DNA of 63,843 nt, from NCBI GenBank assembly GCA_002441285.1, contig DJVR01000039.1, positions 1-63,843 on the forward strand. The letters run 5' to 3'. Below, piece by piece: positions 44,743-53,527 of this stretch. The position numbers and the translations under genes were made by a program. The notes beneath the pieces were generated by a model. That model searched no databases. It had not been told where the DNA came from and saw nothing but the letters and a program-made list of their open reading frames with translations. The stretch comes from Candidatus Atribacteria bacterium UBA6251. Lineage in GTDB: Bacteria > Atribacterota > Phoenicimicrobiia > Phoenicimicrobiales > Phoenicimicrobiaceae. Each line of letters starts with the position of its first letter. Position 1 is the first letter of the stretch.

Positions 44743-45669
44743 ATGCAAAAAAGAAAAAATAAGATGGTAATGATTATAGTTTTTTGGGGAATATTCTGGT
44801 TGATGGGTAGTCTATTAATCTATGCACAGGATGCTCAAACATATTATAAACAAGCCTATATTTATTTTACTCAGGAAAACTATACTAAGGCGGAAGAGCT
44901 GTACCAGAAAGCTATTGAATTAGATCCTGATTATGAAGATGCGCATTATTGGTTAGGAAAAGTTTATCGGCAAATCGGTGATTACGGGAAAGCCCTGGAA
45001 CAATGGAAAAGAGTACTTCAGATAAACCCTCAGAATCCATATGCTTTTAGCTATTTATTAAATAGCTATCAAAGTACTCACCGGGTGCAATCAAACCAAG
45101 GACTTGATTATTTACGGGAAGGATTAAACCTTTTAGGTAATCCAGATGAATTTTTAGAATGGAAAGAAGGGTGGTCTGAGGATTTACTGCTTAGCATTAC
45201 TCCATATTTTAAAAAAGCTGTCAACCTGGAAAATAGTCTAATTGATGCTTATTTCTGGTTGGCAGAAATTTATTGGTATTTAGCGGAACAAATCTCTTCC
45301 CAATTTCGTTCTCTAGCTATAGGAAATTATAAACAAGTAATTGATATAGAGGAATCAACCAATTCAATTAGTTTTAATCACCCTTCTGTTTATTGGCGAG
45401 CTTATCTACAATTAGATAAACTATATGAATCAATCCAGTGGAATGAGAGTAGAAAAGAATTATGGAAAAGGTTAGAAAAAGCTAGGGCTCTTCCTTATCA
45501 GGAAGCTTTAGAAAAGAAGGGTTATTCTGGCTTTACCTATCCTTCCCGAATTGAAATATTATATACTGAACAGGGGAAAGAAGAACACTGGATTTATCCG
45601 GAAAAGGAAGTAACTTTTTTAGTGATTAATGGAGAGGTAGAGGGAGAGATGGAAGATATGGGTTTTTAG
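44743..45669 (+). CDS. Exported TPR protein, probably frameshifted near its C-terminus
   Basis: A 308-aa product with a signal peptide (residues 1-28, ending IYAQ) and at least two clear TPR units (YFTQENYTKAEELYQKAIEL, DYGKALEQWKRVLQIN), then a helical region without known match. It ends at TAG 45667-45669 inside T5 (45663-45667). If one T were added, translation would run on for 23 residues (LEENETKVEESLPQETTEGM, then VEP) to TAA 45735-45737. That tail has clean codon structure and an acidic, disordered composition like coding DNA. So either the assembly has a homopolymer error, the gene is slipping, or it was recently truncated. The role is unknown; secreted scaffold is likely. Confidence 0.7.
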   Translation: MQKRKNKMVMIIVFWGIFWLMGSLLIYAQDAQTYYKQAYIYFTQENYTKAEELYQKAIELDPDYEDAHYWLGKVYRQIGDYGKALEQWKRVLQINPQNPYAFSYLLNSYQSTHRVQSNQGLDYLREGLNLLGNPDEFLEWKEGWSEDLLLSITPYFKKAVNLENSLIDAYFWLAEIYWYLAEQISSQFRSLAIGNYKQVIDIEESTNSISFNHPSVYWRAYLQLDKLYESIQWNESRKELWKRLEKARALPYQEALEKKGYSGFTYPSRIEILYTEQGKEEHWIYPEKEVTFLVINGEVEGEMEDMGF

Positions 45670-45758
45670 AAGAGAACGAAACTAAAGTAGAAGAAAGTTT
45701 ACCACAAGAAACAACGGAAGGAATGGTTGAACCATAATTAATTATCTTATCAAGGAGG

Positions 45759-46373
45759 ATGAAAATTTTAAAAAAAGCTAAGACTGTTCATCGTTTAGGA
45801 ATAATGGGAGGGGTGTTTGACCCTATACATTTTGGACATCTATTTACTGCAGAGGAAGCAAGAAATGAATTTAAATTGGATAAAGTATTATTTATTCCCT
45901 GTCGACATCCAGTTCATAAGAGAGAGGATGGAGTATCTGATCCGAATGATCGCTATTGGATGACCAAGATGGCTATTAAAAACAACCCCTTTTTTGAAGT
46001 CTCTAAGATAGAACTTGAACGTTCTGGACCTTCTTATTCTATTGATACGGTAAAGACTTTACTGACAGAATATGAATATCAAATAGAAATATTTTTTATT
46101 ACTGGAGCAGATGCTTTTTTAACTATTGATACCTGGCATAAAAGCGAGGAATTAATTAAGCTATGTCAATTTGTTGCAGCTACCCGTCCGGGATATGATT
46201 TAAATAATTTAGATCATAAGTTTAAAAAGATAATTAGAATTATGGAAATTCCTCTTTTATACATCTCTTCTACCGATATAAGAAGGAGAATCAAAGAAGG
46301 TAGAAATATTAAATATTTATTACCAGAAAAAGTAGAAGAATATATTTATAAAAAAAGGTTATATCGTATTTAG
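45759..46373 (+). CDS. nadD: Nicotinate-nucleotide adenylyltransferase
   Basis: Makes deamido-NAD from nicotinate mononucleotide and ATP. The HxxH nucleotidyl-transfer motif is H24-H27 in GGVFDPIHFGH, with FITGADAF and the C-terminal SSTDIRRRIKEG binding the triphosphate. Length 204 aa. The SD AAGGAGG (45752-45758) directly abuts ATG 45759, an unusual zero spacing, whereas an in-frame ATT at 45765 is ideally spaced. No other canonical start is better. nadD-yqeK-LCP-rsfS is the usual Firmicute order. Confidence 0.92.
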   Translation: MKILKKAKTVHRLGIMGGVFDPIHFGHLFTAEEARNEFKLDKVLFIPCRHPVHKREDGVSDPNDRYWMTKMAIKNNPFFEVSKIELERSGPSYSIDTVKTLLTEYEYQIEIFFITGADAFLTIDTWHKSEELIKLCQFVAATRPGYDLNNLDHKFKKIIRIMEIPLLYISSTDIRRRIKEGRNIKYLLPEKVEEYIYKKRLYRI

Positions 46374-46413
46374 ATTAATATTAAAGATGAACTACCCTAT
46401 TTCGGGAGAAAAG

Positions 46414-46986
46414 ATGAATATTGAGTTAATTAAAAAAAGATTGATTAAAATTTCTTCCAAAGAAAGATTTAACCATGCTTTAAATGTGGCGCAAGTAGCT
46501 AAGGATTTAGCTATTAAGTATGGAGAAGATAAATATAAGGCTGAAATAGCTGGGCTTTTACATGACTGTGCTAAGGATCTTCCTGAGGATGTCTTGAGAG
46601 AAAAGATAAAAGAATTTCAAATTGAACTGGATAATATGATGAAAAAAATTCCTAAGTTATGGCATCCCTTAGTAGGAGCGGAAATTGCTAAACAAGAATT
46701 TAAAATTACCGATGCTTCTATTTTAAGGGCTATCAGGATACATAGTACTGGCGCTGCACAAATGTCACTGCTGGACAAAATAATATTTCTTAGCGATAAA
46801 ATTGAACCCCTGAGGGATAATCAGGGAGTAGAAGAGGTTAGAGCTATTGCGGAAAACAGCATAGATAAGGCAGTTTTAAAATTATTAGATAGAGGAATAC
46901 AATATTTAATTAAAAAAGGATTATTAATTCATCCTCTAACTCTGGAGGCGCGTAATAATATGTTAATGAGAGTGGTATTTAAATAA
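46414..46986 (+). CDS. yqeK: HD-domain YqeK-like nucleotide hydrolase
   Basis: An HD phosphohydrolase of the YqeK family, which in other bacteria cleaves symmetric diadenosine tetraphosphate. From ATG 46414 the metal residues are H21 (RFNHALNVAQ) and H50-D51 (AGLLHDCAKDLP), with RIHSTG and ADKIEP-like FLSDKIEP downstream. Length 190 aa. ATG 46414 is preferred over ATG 46387 because GGGAG lies five bases before it. The gene ends in TAATGG, overlapping the start of the LCP gene by one base. Confidence 0.88.
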   Translation: MNIELIKKRLIKISSKERFNHALNVAQVAKDLAIKYGEDKYKAEIAGLLHDCAKDLPEDVLREKIKEFQIELDNMMKKIPKLWHPLVGAEIAKQEFKITDASILRAIRIHSTGAAQMSLLDKIIFLSDKIEPLRDNQGVEEVRAIAENSIDKAVLKLLDRGIQYLIKKGLLIHPLTLEARNNMLMRVVFK

Positions 46987-47894
46987 TGGAAAGTGTTAGA
47001 GAAGAAAAGACAAGTAGGAATAGCAGAAAATATTTAAGAAAAAAGAAGAACAAAAGATTTATCTGGTGGATAGGTATTCTAGTTATTTCAATATTTTTAA
47101 TGTTTTTGTTTCAATATCTGGGTATATTTCCTTTCAACTCTTCTATCTTGGCTTATGATCGGGTGAATATTCTAATCGTAGGTTGTGATGAGATAGAAAA
47201 TATTAGCCGGGCAGATACCATTGTCTTTTTAAGTATTGCTCCCAAGACCAGAGATGCCTTAGCTGTATCTATACCTCGGGATACCCGGGTAGAAATCCCT
47301 GGTAGAGGAATGGATAAAGTTAACCATGCTTATGCTTTTGGGGGGATTGATTTGCTTAAAAAAACAGTAAGCTCATTTTTAGATGTGCCTTTACATTTTT
47401 ATGTAATAGCGGACTTCCGAGGTTTTGTTCAGGTTATTAATACCCTGGGTGGCGTGGAAGTAGAAGTAGAAAAAGAGATGCATTATACCGATAAAGCTGG
47501 TGGTCTTACTATTAATCTTTATCCAGGAAAGCAATTGTTAGATGGAGAAAAGGCTTTAGAGTACGTTAGATTCAGAATGGATAAATTGGGTGATTGGGGA
47601 CGAATACAAAGACAGCAAAAATTAGCTATTGCCCTGATTAATAAAATGATGAAATACGAGAATTTTAATAAAATTCCCAAATTATTAGAAGAGGTCAAGG
47701 GTAGTCTAGAAACAGATATAGAAATGAAGGATGTTATGGCTTTGATTAATTTATTTAAGGGAGTAGAACAAGAGAAAATAAAATTTGAAATTATTCAAGC
47801 AAAACCAGTATATATCGAAGGAATTAGTTATTTGGAACCTGAGGTAAAAGAGGTAAGGGAAAGAATTAAAGGATTACTCGATCATCAGGATTGA
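46986..47894 (+). CDS. LytR-CpsA-Psr family glycopolymer transferase
   Basis: Membrane-anchored enzyme that attaches lipid-linked glycopolymers to peptidoglycan or related acceptors. It has a short basic cytoplasmic tail, one membrane helix at about 27-47 and an extracytoplasmic LCP domain. The domain shows NILIVGCDE, SRADTIVFLSI, IPRDTRVEIPGRGMDKVNHA and LDGEKALEYVRFR, including the Arg residues that bind the pyrophosphate. Length 302 aa. ATG overlaps the yqeK stop. It could finish the glycan whose early steps are encoded at 10-14 kb. LCP proteins in a cell that also has outer-membrane genes are notable. Confidence 0.88.
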   Translation: MESVREEKTSRNSRKYLRKKKNKRFIWWIGILVISIFLMFLFQYLGIFPFNSSILAYDRVNILIVGCDEIENISRADTIVFLSIAPKTRDALAVSIPRDTRVEIPGRGMDKVNHAYAFGGIDLLKKTVSSFLDVPLHFYVIADFRGFVQVINTLGGVEVEVEKEMHYTDKAGGLTINLYPGKQLLDGEKALEYVRFRMDKLGDWGRIQRQQKLAIALINKMMKYENFNKIPKLLEEVKGSLETDIEMKDVMALINLFKGVEQEKIKFEIIQAKPVYIEGISYLEPEVKEVRERIKGLLDHQD

Positions 47895-47963
47895 TGATAG
47901 AAGCAGGTCAGATGGAGAGAAAAATTTAATATAAGCTAGATTAAGTAAAAAGGAGGAGGATGT

Positions 47964-48356
47964 TTGAAAAATTATTCTTTAAAAGTGGCTAAAATGATAG
48001 CAGAAGCTGCTGAAGAAAAAAAAGCAAAAGATACAGTAATTTTAAATTTAAGTAAAATAACTCTCTTAACTGATTATTTTGTAATTACTACTGGTGAATC
48101 TGCTCCGCAATTAAAAGCTATTAATAATTTTATTATAGAAAAATTAAAGAAAAAAGAAATAAAATTATTACATCAAGAAGGAACACCTGAAGCAGGTTGG
48201 GTCCTGATGGATTACGGTGATGTAGTAGTACATATTTTTACTAAGGAAAAAAGAGATTTTTATGATTTAGAATATCTTTGGCAGGAAGCGAGGAAGGTTC
48301 GATTTAAGCGAGAAAAAATTGAAAAGAAGTTAGAAGGGAGGAATAATAATGGGTAG
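47964..48356 (+). CDS. rsfS: Ribosomal silencing factor RsfS
   Basis: Binds L14 on the 50S subunit and blocks subunit joining when nutrients are scarce. Length 130 aa with the DUF143/RsfS blocks KKAKDTVILNLSKI, TDYFVITTGES and GTPEAGWVLMDYGDVVVHIF. TTG start is set by AAGGAGGAGG. The last gene of the nadD cluster, it overlaps the following membrane-protein gene by eight bases. Confidence 0.92.
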   Translation: MKNYSLKVAKMIAEAAEEKKAKDTVILNLSKITLLTDYFVITTGESAPQLKAINNFIIEKLKKKEIKLLHQEGTPEAGWVLMDYGDVVVHIFTKEKRDFYDLEYLWQEARKVRFKREKIEKKLEGRNNNG

Positions 48357-48720
48357 CAATGAAGGACATAAGGGAAGCTGGTTGTTTGGTTTAATCCTAT
48401 TTGTACTAGGCTTGGTATTTATGATAGAAAATTTTACTACTCTAGAAGTGTGGGATAAGATCTGGCGTTTATGGCCAATTATTTTAGTGATCTGGGGTAT
48501 TAAAGAAATATGGCAGAGAGCAGTCTTTTTTGGTTTGATCTTAGTTATTCTGGGAGGGATATTTTTAGCTCGATATTTCTTTAGTGTTGAAATAGCTGAT
48601 AATATCTGGAGATTTTGGCCAGTTGTAATCATCGCTTTAGGAATTGATCAAATTTTTAAAGCCTTTGGTAGAAAAAAAATGGTTACTCAAAAGCGGATTA
48701 AGGAGGAAGAAGAGTTATAA
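48349..48720 (+). CDS. DUF5668/LiaI-LiaF-like small membrane protein
   Basis: A 123-aa protein built from two copies of a hydrophobic hairpin unit: LFGLILFVLGLVFMIENF followed by IWRLWPIILVIWGI, then FFGLILVILGGIFLARYF followed by IWRFWPVVIIALGI. This internal duplication is the DUF5668/LiaF transmembrane module. Related proteins sense cell-envelope stress in Firmicutes, but no kinase is nearby. ATG lies after GGAGG inside the end of rsfS, so translation is coupled. Transcription probably ends at the hairpin at 48831. Confidence 0.72.
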   Translation: MGSNEGHKGSWLFGLILFVLGLVFMIENFTTLEVWDKIWRLWPIILVIWGIKEIWQRAVFFGLILVILGGIFLARYFFSVEIADNIWRFWPVVIIALGIDQIFKAFGRKKMVTQKRIKEEEEL

Positions 48721-49085
48721 TCGTTTAATTTTCAGCTCCTTTCTCTGATATAAATGATAATATCGAAAAATGTTATAGTTATAACAAAAACTGTAACTTA
48801 TATAGTAGATAGTATTTTGTTTGAATTTAAGGGTAATCCACCTGGATTATCCTTTTTTCCATCACTTTATCTTTTTAGAATAAGTGATGATCAGCTTACT
48901 AAATTTGGTTATTCAAAATGAAAAAATTAGAATCGCTAACCCTTTTTGAGGGGCAAGATTTCATTATCGAATAATAATTTAAGCAAGAGGAAATATTTTA
49001 AAATTAATTAGTAATTGATATTATAAACTAAAATAACCTAAAAAAATATCTAATCTAATATTTATTAAAAAAGGATGAAGTTTTG
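48721..49085. other. 365-bp intergenic region with palindrome, terminator and hairpin
   Basis: No gene seen. It contains a near-perfect 16-base palindrome TGTTATAGTTATAACA at 48771-48786 (possible operator or transcript hairpin), the intrinsic terminator at 48831-48858, and a further stem ATCACTT...AAGTGAT at 48861-48888. The right end is AT-rich, with AAAAGGATG as a weak SD for the next gene. No consensus promoter was found. Confidence 0.5.
48831..48858 (+). terminator. Intrinsic terminator after the rsfS unit
   Basis: Nine-base stem GGGTAATCC / GGATTATCC (one G-U pair) with loop ACCT, followed by T6 at 48853-48858. Confidence 0.8.
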
Positions 49086-49775
49086 ATGATAATAAGAGGG
49101 ACATTAGTAAATGTGAGTGCAATAGGTTTGGGTTGTTTAATCGGGATTATTTTAAAGAATAGATTTTCTGAAAAAATAAGAAAAATTACTATGCAATGTT
49201 TGGGATTAGCGTCTTTGTTAATCGGTATGCAAATGGCTTTAAAAACGGAAAATGTTTTAATAGTGATCTTTTCTTTAGTAATTGGAGGAGTAATTGGGGA
49301 AATCCTTACTCTGGAAGATAGATTAGAAAGACTTGGAGAAAGGATTAAAACAAAGCTCAAAAATACTAATTCAACGGATAGATTTGTAGAAGGGTTTGTC
49401 ACTGCCAGCTTATTATATTGTATAGGGGCTATGGCTATTATGGGAGCCTTGGAAGAGGGTTTAAATGGTAATTCGGATATTCTCTATGCCAAATCCCTGC
49501 TGGATGGAGTATCTTCCATTGCCTTTAGTGCTGCCATGGGTTTAGGAGTATTATTTTCGGCTCTTCCTGTTTTGGTTTATCAGGGAGGTATCACCATACT
49601 AGCACAATTTATCAAAGATTTTCTTTCTCCAGCAGTAATTCGGGAAATGACGGCCAGTGGTGGAATGCTTATTCTAGCTATATCTCTGGGATTATTAGAG
49701 ATAAAAAAGATTAAAACTGGAAATTTGCTACCTGCTATTCTAATTGCAGCTTTATTAACTAGTTTTTTAGGTTAA
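49086..49775 (+). CDS. DUF554 family membrane protein
   Basis: A 229-aa integral membrane protein with six to seven hydrophobic segments, matching DUF554 (YdfK-like): GTLVNVSAIGLGCLIGI near the start, CIGAMAIMGALEEGLNG in the middle, and LLDGVSSIAFSAAMGLGVLF. The repeated small-residue helices suggest a transporter, but the substrate is undefined. ATG 49086 is used, with AAAGGATG upstream; TTG 49083 adds only one residue. It stands alone between a terminator and pgk. Confidence 0.78.
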   Translation: MIIRGTLVNVSAIGLGCLIGIILKNRFSEKIRKITMQCLGLASLLIGMQMALKTENVLIVIFSLVIGGVIGEILTLEDRLERLGERIKTKLKNTNSTDRFVEGFVTASLLYCIGAMAIMGALEEGLNGNSDILYAKSLLDGVSSIAFSAAMGLGVLFSALPVLVYQGGITILAQFIKDFLSPAVIREMTASGGMLILAISLGLLEIKKIKTGNLLPAILIAALLTSFLG

Positions 49776-49897
49776 ACTAAAAAATTATAGCCAATATTAA
49801 GTAATCTAAAATAGATTAATCTTTTTCAATTGAAGCTAAATAAATAAGGAAAATATATTAATTTAGAAAGATTTAATGATTTAAAGGGAGGTTTGCT

Positions 49898-51100
49898 ATG
49901 AAAAAAAGGACTATTCAGCTTTTGGGGAAAAAGGAATTAGAAAATAAAAGAGTATTGGTACGGGTGGATTTTAATGTCCCCTTAGATGAAGAACAAAAGA
50001 TTACCAATGATTCCAGAATAAGAGCTGCCTTACCGACGATCAATTATTTAGTTTCCCATCAGGCGAAGGTAATTTTAATGAGTCATTTAGGACGTCCCAA
50101 GGGAAAGATTGTGGAAAAATTAAGATTAGACCCAGTTGCTCAAAGATTAGGAGAGTATTTAGGCCAGGCGGTAAATAAACTTGATGATTGTATTGGTGAA
50201 AAAGTGGAAGAAGAAATTTTAAATTTGCCTCCAGGAAGAGTTCTCTTACTGGAAAATTTAAGATTCCATCCTGAAGAAGAGAATAATGGGGAAGAGTTTT
50301 CTAAAAAATTAGCCCAGCTTGGTGATTTATATGTCAATGATGCCTTTGGAACTGCTCACCGTGCCCATGCATCTACCTTTGGAGTGGCTAAAATACTTCC
50401 TTCCTATGCAGGTTTTTTAATGGCTAAAGAGATTGAGATGTTAAGTAAATTATTAGAAGATCCAGAATCTCCTTTTGTAGTAATCCTGGGAGGAGCAAAA
50501 ATATCTGGTAAGGTTGATATCATTAAAAATTTATTAGGGATAGCGGATAAGATATTAATTGCCGGAGGGATAAGTTATACCTGTTTAGCTGCTCTAGGAT
50601 ATGCAGTAGGGAAATCATTGACTGAGGAATATGATTTGGAAATAGTGCGTAAGATACTCCAACAGGGCGAAGAAAAGGGCAATAAAATAGTCTTTCCCAT
50701 TGATTATATAATTTGTAAAAAGGAAGTATCCCCTCAAACTGAAACGGAAATAGTTAAAAAAGATAGTATTCCTGAAGACGGAATTGCGGTTGACTTAGGA
50801 TCGGAATCTTTAATCTTATTTGAAAAAGAGATTGAAAAAGCTAAGACTATCTTCTGGAATGGCCCGGTAGGGGTATTTGAAATAGATAAGTTTGCTCGGG
50901 GAACTAAACAAGTAGCCAGGATTCTGGCTGCTATGGAAGGTAAAGCTGTTACAGTAATTGGAGGGGGAGATTCGGTAGCGGCTATTGAAAAAGCAGGATT
51001 GGAAGAAAAGATTACCCACTTATCTACTGGAGGAGGTGCTTCTTTAGAGTTTTTGGGAGGGAAAAAACTTCCAGGTATAGAGATATTACCTGATGATTAG
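49898..51100 (+). CDS. pgk: Phosphoglycerate kinase
   Basis: Glycolytic ATP-producing step: 1,3-bisphosphoglycerate plus ADP gives 3-phosphoglycerate plus ATP. RVDFNVPLDEEQKITNDSRI gives the substrate-binding N-domain, MSHLGRPKG and LLENLRFHPEEE follow, and the nucleotide side shows ILGGAKISGKVDII, FWNGPVGVFE and GGGDSVAA. Length 400 aa is complete. SD GGGAGG. Unlike many bacteria it is not next to gap or tpi. It ends at a bidirectional terminator shared with the leftward gene. Confidence 0.95.
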   Translation: MKKRTIQLLGKKELENKRVLVRVDFNVPLDEEQKITNDSRIRAALPTINYLVSHQAKVILMSHLGRPKGKIVEKLRLDPVAQRLGEYLGQAVNKLDDCIGEKVEEEILNLPPGRVLLLENLRFHPEEENNGEEFSKKLAQLGDLYVNDAFGTAHRAHASTFGVAKILPSYAGFLMAKEIEMLSKLLEDPESPFVVILGGAKISGKVDIIKNLLGIADKILIAGGISYTCLAALGYAVGKSLTEEYDLEIVRKILQQGEEKGNKIVFPIDYIICKKEVSPQTETEIVKKDSIPEDGIAVDLGSESLILFEKEIEKAKTIFWNGPVGVFEIDKFARGTKQVARILAAMEGKAVTVIGGGDSVAAIEKAGLEEKITHLSTGGGASLEFLGGKKLPGIEILPDD

Positions 51101-51150
51101 GGATAGACTAAATAAAATTGAGCACTATATAGTTAAAATCATTTAAAAGA

Positions 51151-51197
51151 CAAAAAAAGAGAACCTTTCTATTTTAAGCAGAAGGGTTCTCTTTATT
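51151..51197. terminator. Bidirectional terminator between pgk and the Mut7-C gene
   Basis: Stem AGAGAACCTTTCT (51158-51170) / AGAAGGGTTCTCT (51180-51192) with one G-U pair. An A-run on the left (51152-51158) and TTTA on the right let it work in both directions. The right arm covers the last codons of the leftward gene. Confidence 0.75.
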
Positions 51198-51686
51198 ATC
51201 AAGAAGAAATTCTTGGATCTTTTCTTTAATTCTTTGCCAGTGAGTACCCTTCCAGTAATATTTCTTACAAGTAGGACAGTATACAAATTCATTTTGGGTA
51301 AGAAAGACGTAGGGTGGGACACTATTTTTTATCTGATTATCTTTACCTATGTTGAGGGTAGGAGTATTACAGACAGAACAGCGAGAAAATAGTCTGTTGG
51401 GGAAACTTAAATTAAGTTGTAGTCCCTTTATTACTTCTTGTAGTTGCTCTTTCCATAGGTCGCTCTTAATAAAGAGGAAATCACCAATATTTTTTCTTAG
51501 AATAAGATGGGTATCCCTAGTAAGCAAAATTCTATTCTCCTGTCGAGCTCTTAGAAGTAGGGCTAAATCTCTAATATCTAAAGGGTAAATAGTATCATAA
51601 CCTAAGATGCGTAACCATTTAGCCAGTCTTCCCAGCATTCTATCTGCCAGAAATTTAATTTCTTCATTAGGTTTTTCTTTTTTCAT
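51174..51686 (-). CDS. Mut7-C (PIN-like RNase) domain protein with zinc ribbon
   Basis: A 170-aa protein: PIN-like Mut7-C domain (FLADRMLGRLAKWLRILGYD, D15 and the LLTRDTH acidic block near D58) followed by a two-pair zinc ribbon C103/C106 and C137/C140 (CSVCNTP, CPTCKKYYW). Family members are predicted ribonucleases; none is well understood in bacteria. It is the last gene of the leftward mscS-lapA group, with a 238-base AT-rich gap before it, so it may have its own promoter. Its 3' end overlaps the shared terminator with pgk. Confidence 0.82.
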   Translation of the reverse strand: MKKEKPNEEIKFLADRMLGRLAKWLRILGYDTIYPLDIRDLALLLRARQENRILLTRDTHLILRKNIGDFLFIKSDLWKEQLQEVIKGLQLNLSFPNRLFSRCSVCNTPTLNIGKDNQIKNSVPPYVFLTQNEFVYCPTCKKYYWKGTHWQRIKEKIQEFLLDNKENPSA

Positions 51687-51924
51687 TTTAATTTAATGGA
51701 GGAGACTTTTGTTTAGAAAATATTAATCAGGTCAGTGAATATTATATTATTGTTTTCTAAAAATTAATCAAATATTTTAATCTCTTATGCTTAAATTTTA
51801 GAAAGATGTTCAATCTTTTTGTTATTTTTTGCAAATTAGATTTAAAATTATTTTTTTAATTTATAAAGATGGAATTGCTAATTACTGATAATCTTTAAGT
51901 AAACCATGGGTTTTAAAAAATAAT

Positions 51925-52242
51925 TTACTCTAAAGGTAGTCCTGATTCTTCTTCTTTGATTTTTACTTCTACTCTATTTTCCATCTTTTCTTGCAGGTTC
52001 TTTTCCAATTCTTGAATCTTCTTTTTCTGATTAGAAATTATCCTTTTTCTCTTTATCATTGAAGGGATTGAGACCAATAAACTCATTAATATACCCAGAG
52101 TAAGAGTAATAAGCAGGACTAGGGCTAATGAGCTCTTAAAATTCCAGATTATAAAATTTACGGTAATAGGAATTGCATTTTGAAGGGCAAAAATAACTGC
52201 TAAAATAGCCACAACAATAGCGGTGATTAATTGTAATTGCAT
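51925..52242 (-). CDS. LapA-domain (DUF1049) small membrane protein
   Basis: A 105-aa protein with two membrane helices (about 4-20 and 38-62) and a charged coiled-coil tail (NQKKKIQELEKNLQEK). IFALQNAIPITVNFIIWNF is the typical LapA/DUF1049 block. In E. coli LapA works near LPS assembly with LapB, but no LapB is here and I cannot claim that role. It lies 36 bases downstream of the mscS gene on the minus strand with SD AGGAGAAA. Confidence 0.78.
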   Translation of the reverse strand: MQLQLITAIVVAILAVIFALQNAIPITVNFIIWNFKSSLALVLLITLTLGILMSLLVSIPSMIKRKRIISNQKKKIQELEKNLQEKMENRVEVKIKEEESGLPLE

Positions 52243-52278
52243 TGAATTATTTCTCCTTTCTTAAAGAAGAGTATAATT

Positions 52279-53214
52279 TTATACTTCATCAAAGGATGTT
52301 TTTCTTTTAGTCAAGCCTTTTCCCTCTAGTCTATTATTGTAAAAGCGCTGGGTAGGATAGGCAAAATCTATATCACTGTGTAGAGAAAATTCTGTTAAAA
52401 TATTTTCCCAGATTAATTGTTCACTATCTCGACGTTTTTTAGGTTCACAAAGATAACGTATGGTTAATAATATTCCACTATCCTTTATACTAGTATAAAC
52501 ATTGGGGGTAAGCCTAGAATAAAAGATCATAAATTTTTTACTAGATTCTTTTATTTTTTTCTCCGCCGTTTTACTTAATGGTTCAGCATCCTTATCGGCG
52601 ATTTTCTGTAAAATTTTTTTTGCTTTTTTCCAATTACTTTCAAAAGTGATAAGGACCGGGATTTCATTCCAGATATACTGAAAGCCTTTGTTATAATTTG
52701 CCAGCACTTCACTTAGTACCATACCGTTAGGAATATGGAGAATTCGACCGGTACTTTGATCGGAATTTACCCAATTTCCTATTTCTAAAAGAGTAAATTG
52801 GAAAACCCGGATATCAATAACATCTCCTGCATAGGTCTTGATTTGAATACGATCTCCCACAGAAAAGGGTTTACGACTGATAATAAAGAGCCAGCCAGCG
52901 AAATTAGCTACTATATCTTTTAGGGCAATAGCTATACCGGCAGATAATAAACCAAAATATGTCGCTAGAGATTGAAAACCACTTAGCCACAGACGCCCAA
53001 TTAAAAATACACCCAAAAAAATTATTACATAATCAAAAGTCTTTCTCCAGGTATAACGAATACGGGCATTTTCAGTTCGATGCCATACGATTCTAATAAT
53101 TAAAGAGTGAAGAATCCACAAAATTAAAGCCACGATTAGAGAGGTAAATATTTTAATCTGAATTTCAGGAAGGAGACCGATATTTTTGGATATCCACTCC
53201 ATTATTTCATTCAT
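52279..53214 (-). CDS. MscS-family mechanosensitive channel
   Basis: A 311-aa channel releasing solutes on osmotic downshift. Three or so membrane segments in the first 110 residues lead to the pore-lining helix region GLLSAGIAIALKDIVANFAGW and the beta domain RKPFSVGDRIQI, which is the MscS signature. The C-terminal domain has LLTIRYLCEPKKR. The size is like MscS plus a short extension. First gene of the leftward group. The 353-base gap upstream holds the divergent CsoR-type promoter. Confidence 0.87.
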   Translation of the reverse strand: MNEIMEWISKNIGLLPEIQIKIFTSLIVALILWILHSLIIRIVWHRTENARIRYTWRKTFDYVIIFLGVFLIGRLWLSGFQSLATYFGLLSAGIAIALKDIVANFAGWLFIISRKPFSVGDRIQIKTYAGDVIDIRVFQFTLLEIGNWVNSDQSTGRILHIPNGMVLSEVLANYNKGFQYIWNEIPVLITFESNWKKAKKILQKIADKDAEPLSKTAEKKIKESSKKFMIFYSRLTPNVYTSIKDSGILLTIRYLCEPKKRRDSEQLIWENILTEFSLHSDIDFAYPTQRFYNNRLEGKGLTKRKTSFDEV

Positions 53215-53495
53215 CTTTATTCTTTCCTTCTTAGATATATAGGGGCAGAAATAAGCTTTTTAATCTTATCACAAGCTGTATTTTATAATAGAATTTTTTT
53301 ATGAGAGTAGAATTTCAGAAATACTTTTTGATATTATTTTAACATAGAATACAAAAAAAATAAAAGTAGATATATATTTAAGAGAAAAAGAAAAAATTCT
53401 ATTTTTTAAAAGGTAACTTATAGGTTAAAATTTATTACTAATTATACTTGGTTGATTAAAATAGAAGATTATCTTCCTGATAATCTTAGAGATGC

Positions 53496-53524
53496 TTGAC
53501 AAAGGAAAAATTTGGATATATTAT
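53496..53524 (+). promoter_or_regulatory. Consensus promoter of the repressor-mcsA-mcsB-clpC-radA group
   Basis: Perfect -35 TTGACA (53496-53501), 17-base spacer, -10 TATTAT (53519-53524). The start point would fall near 53531, inside the palindromic operator. Confidence 0.7.
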
Positions 53525-53527
53525 TTA

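Noticed and set aside
48330..48632. Minus-strand 100-codon frame opposite the LiaF-like gene
   Set aside because: Antisense shadow; the plus-strand frame has clear duplicated membrane modules.
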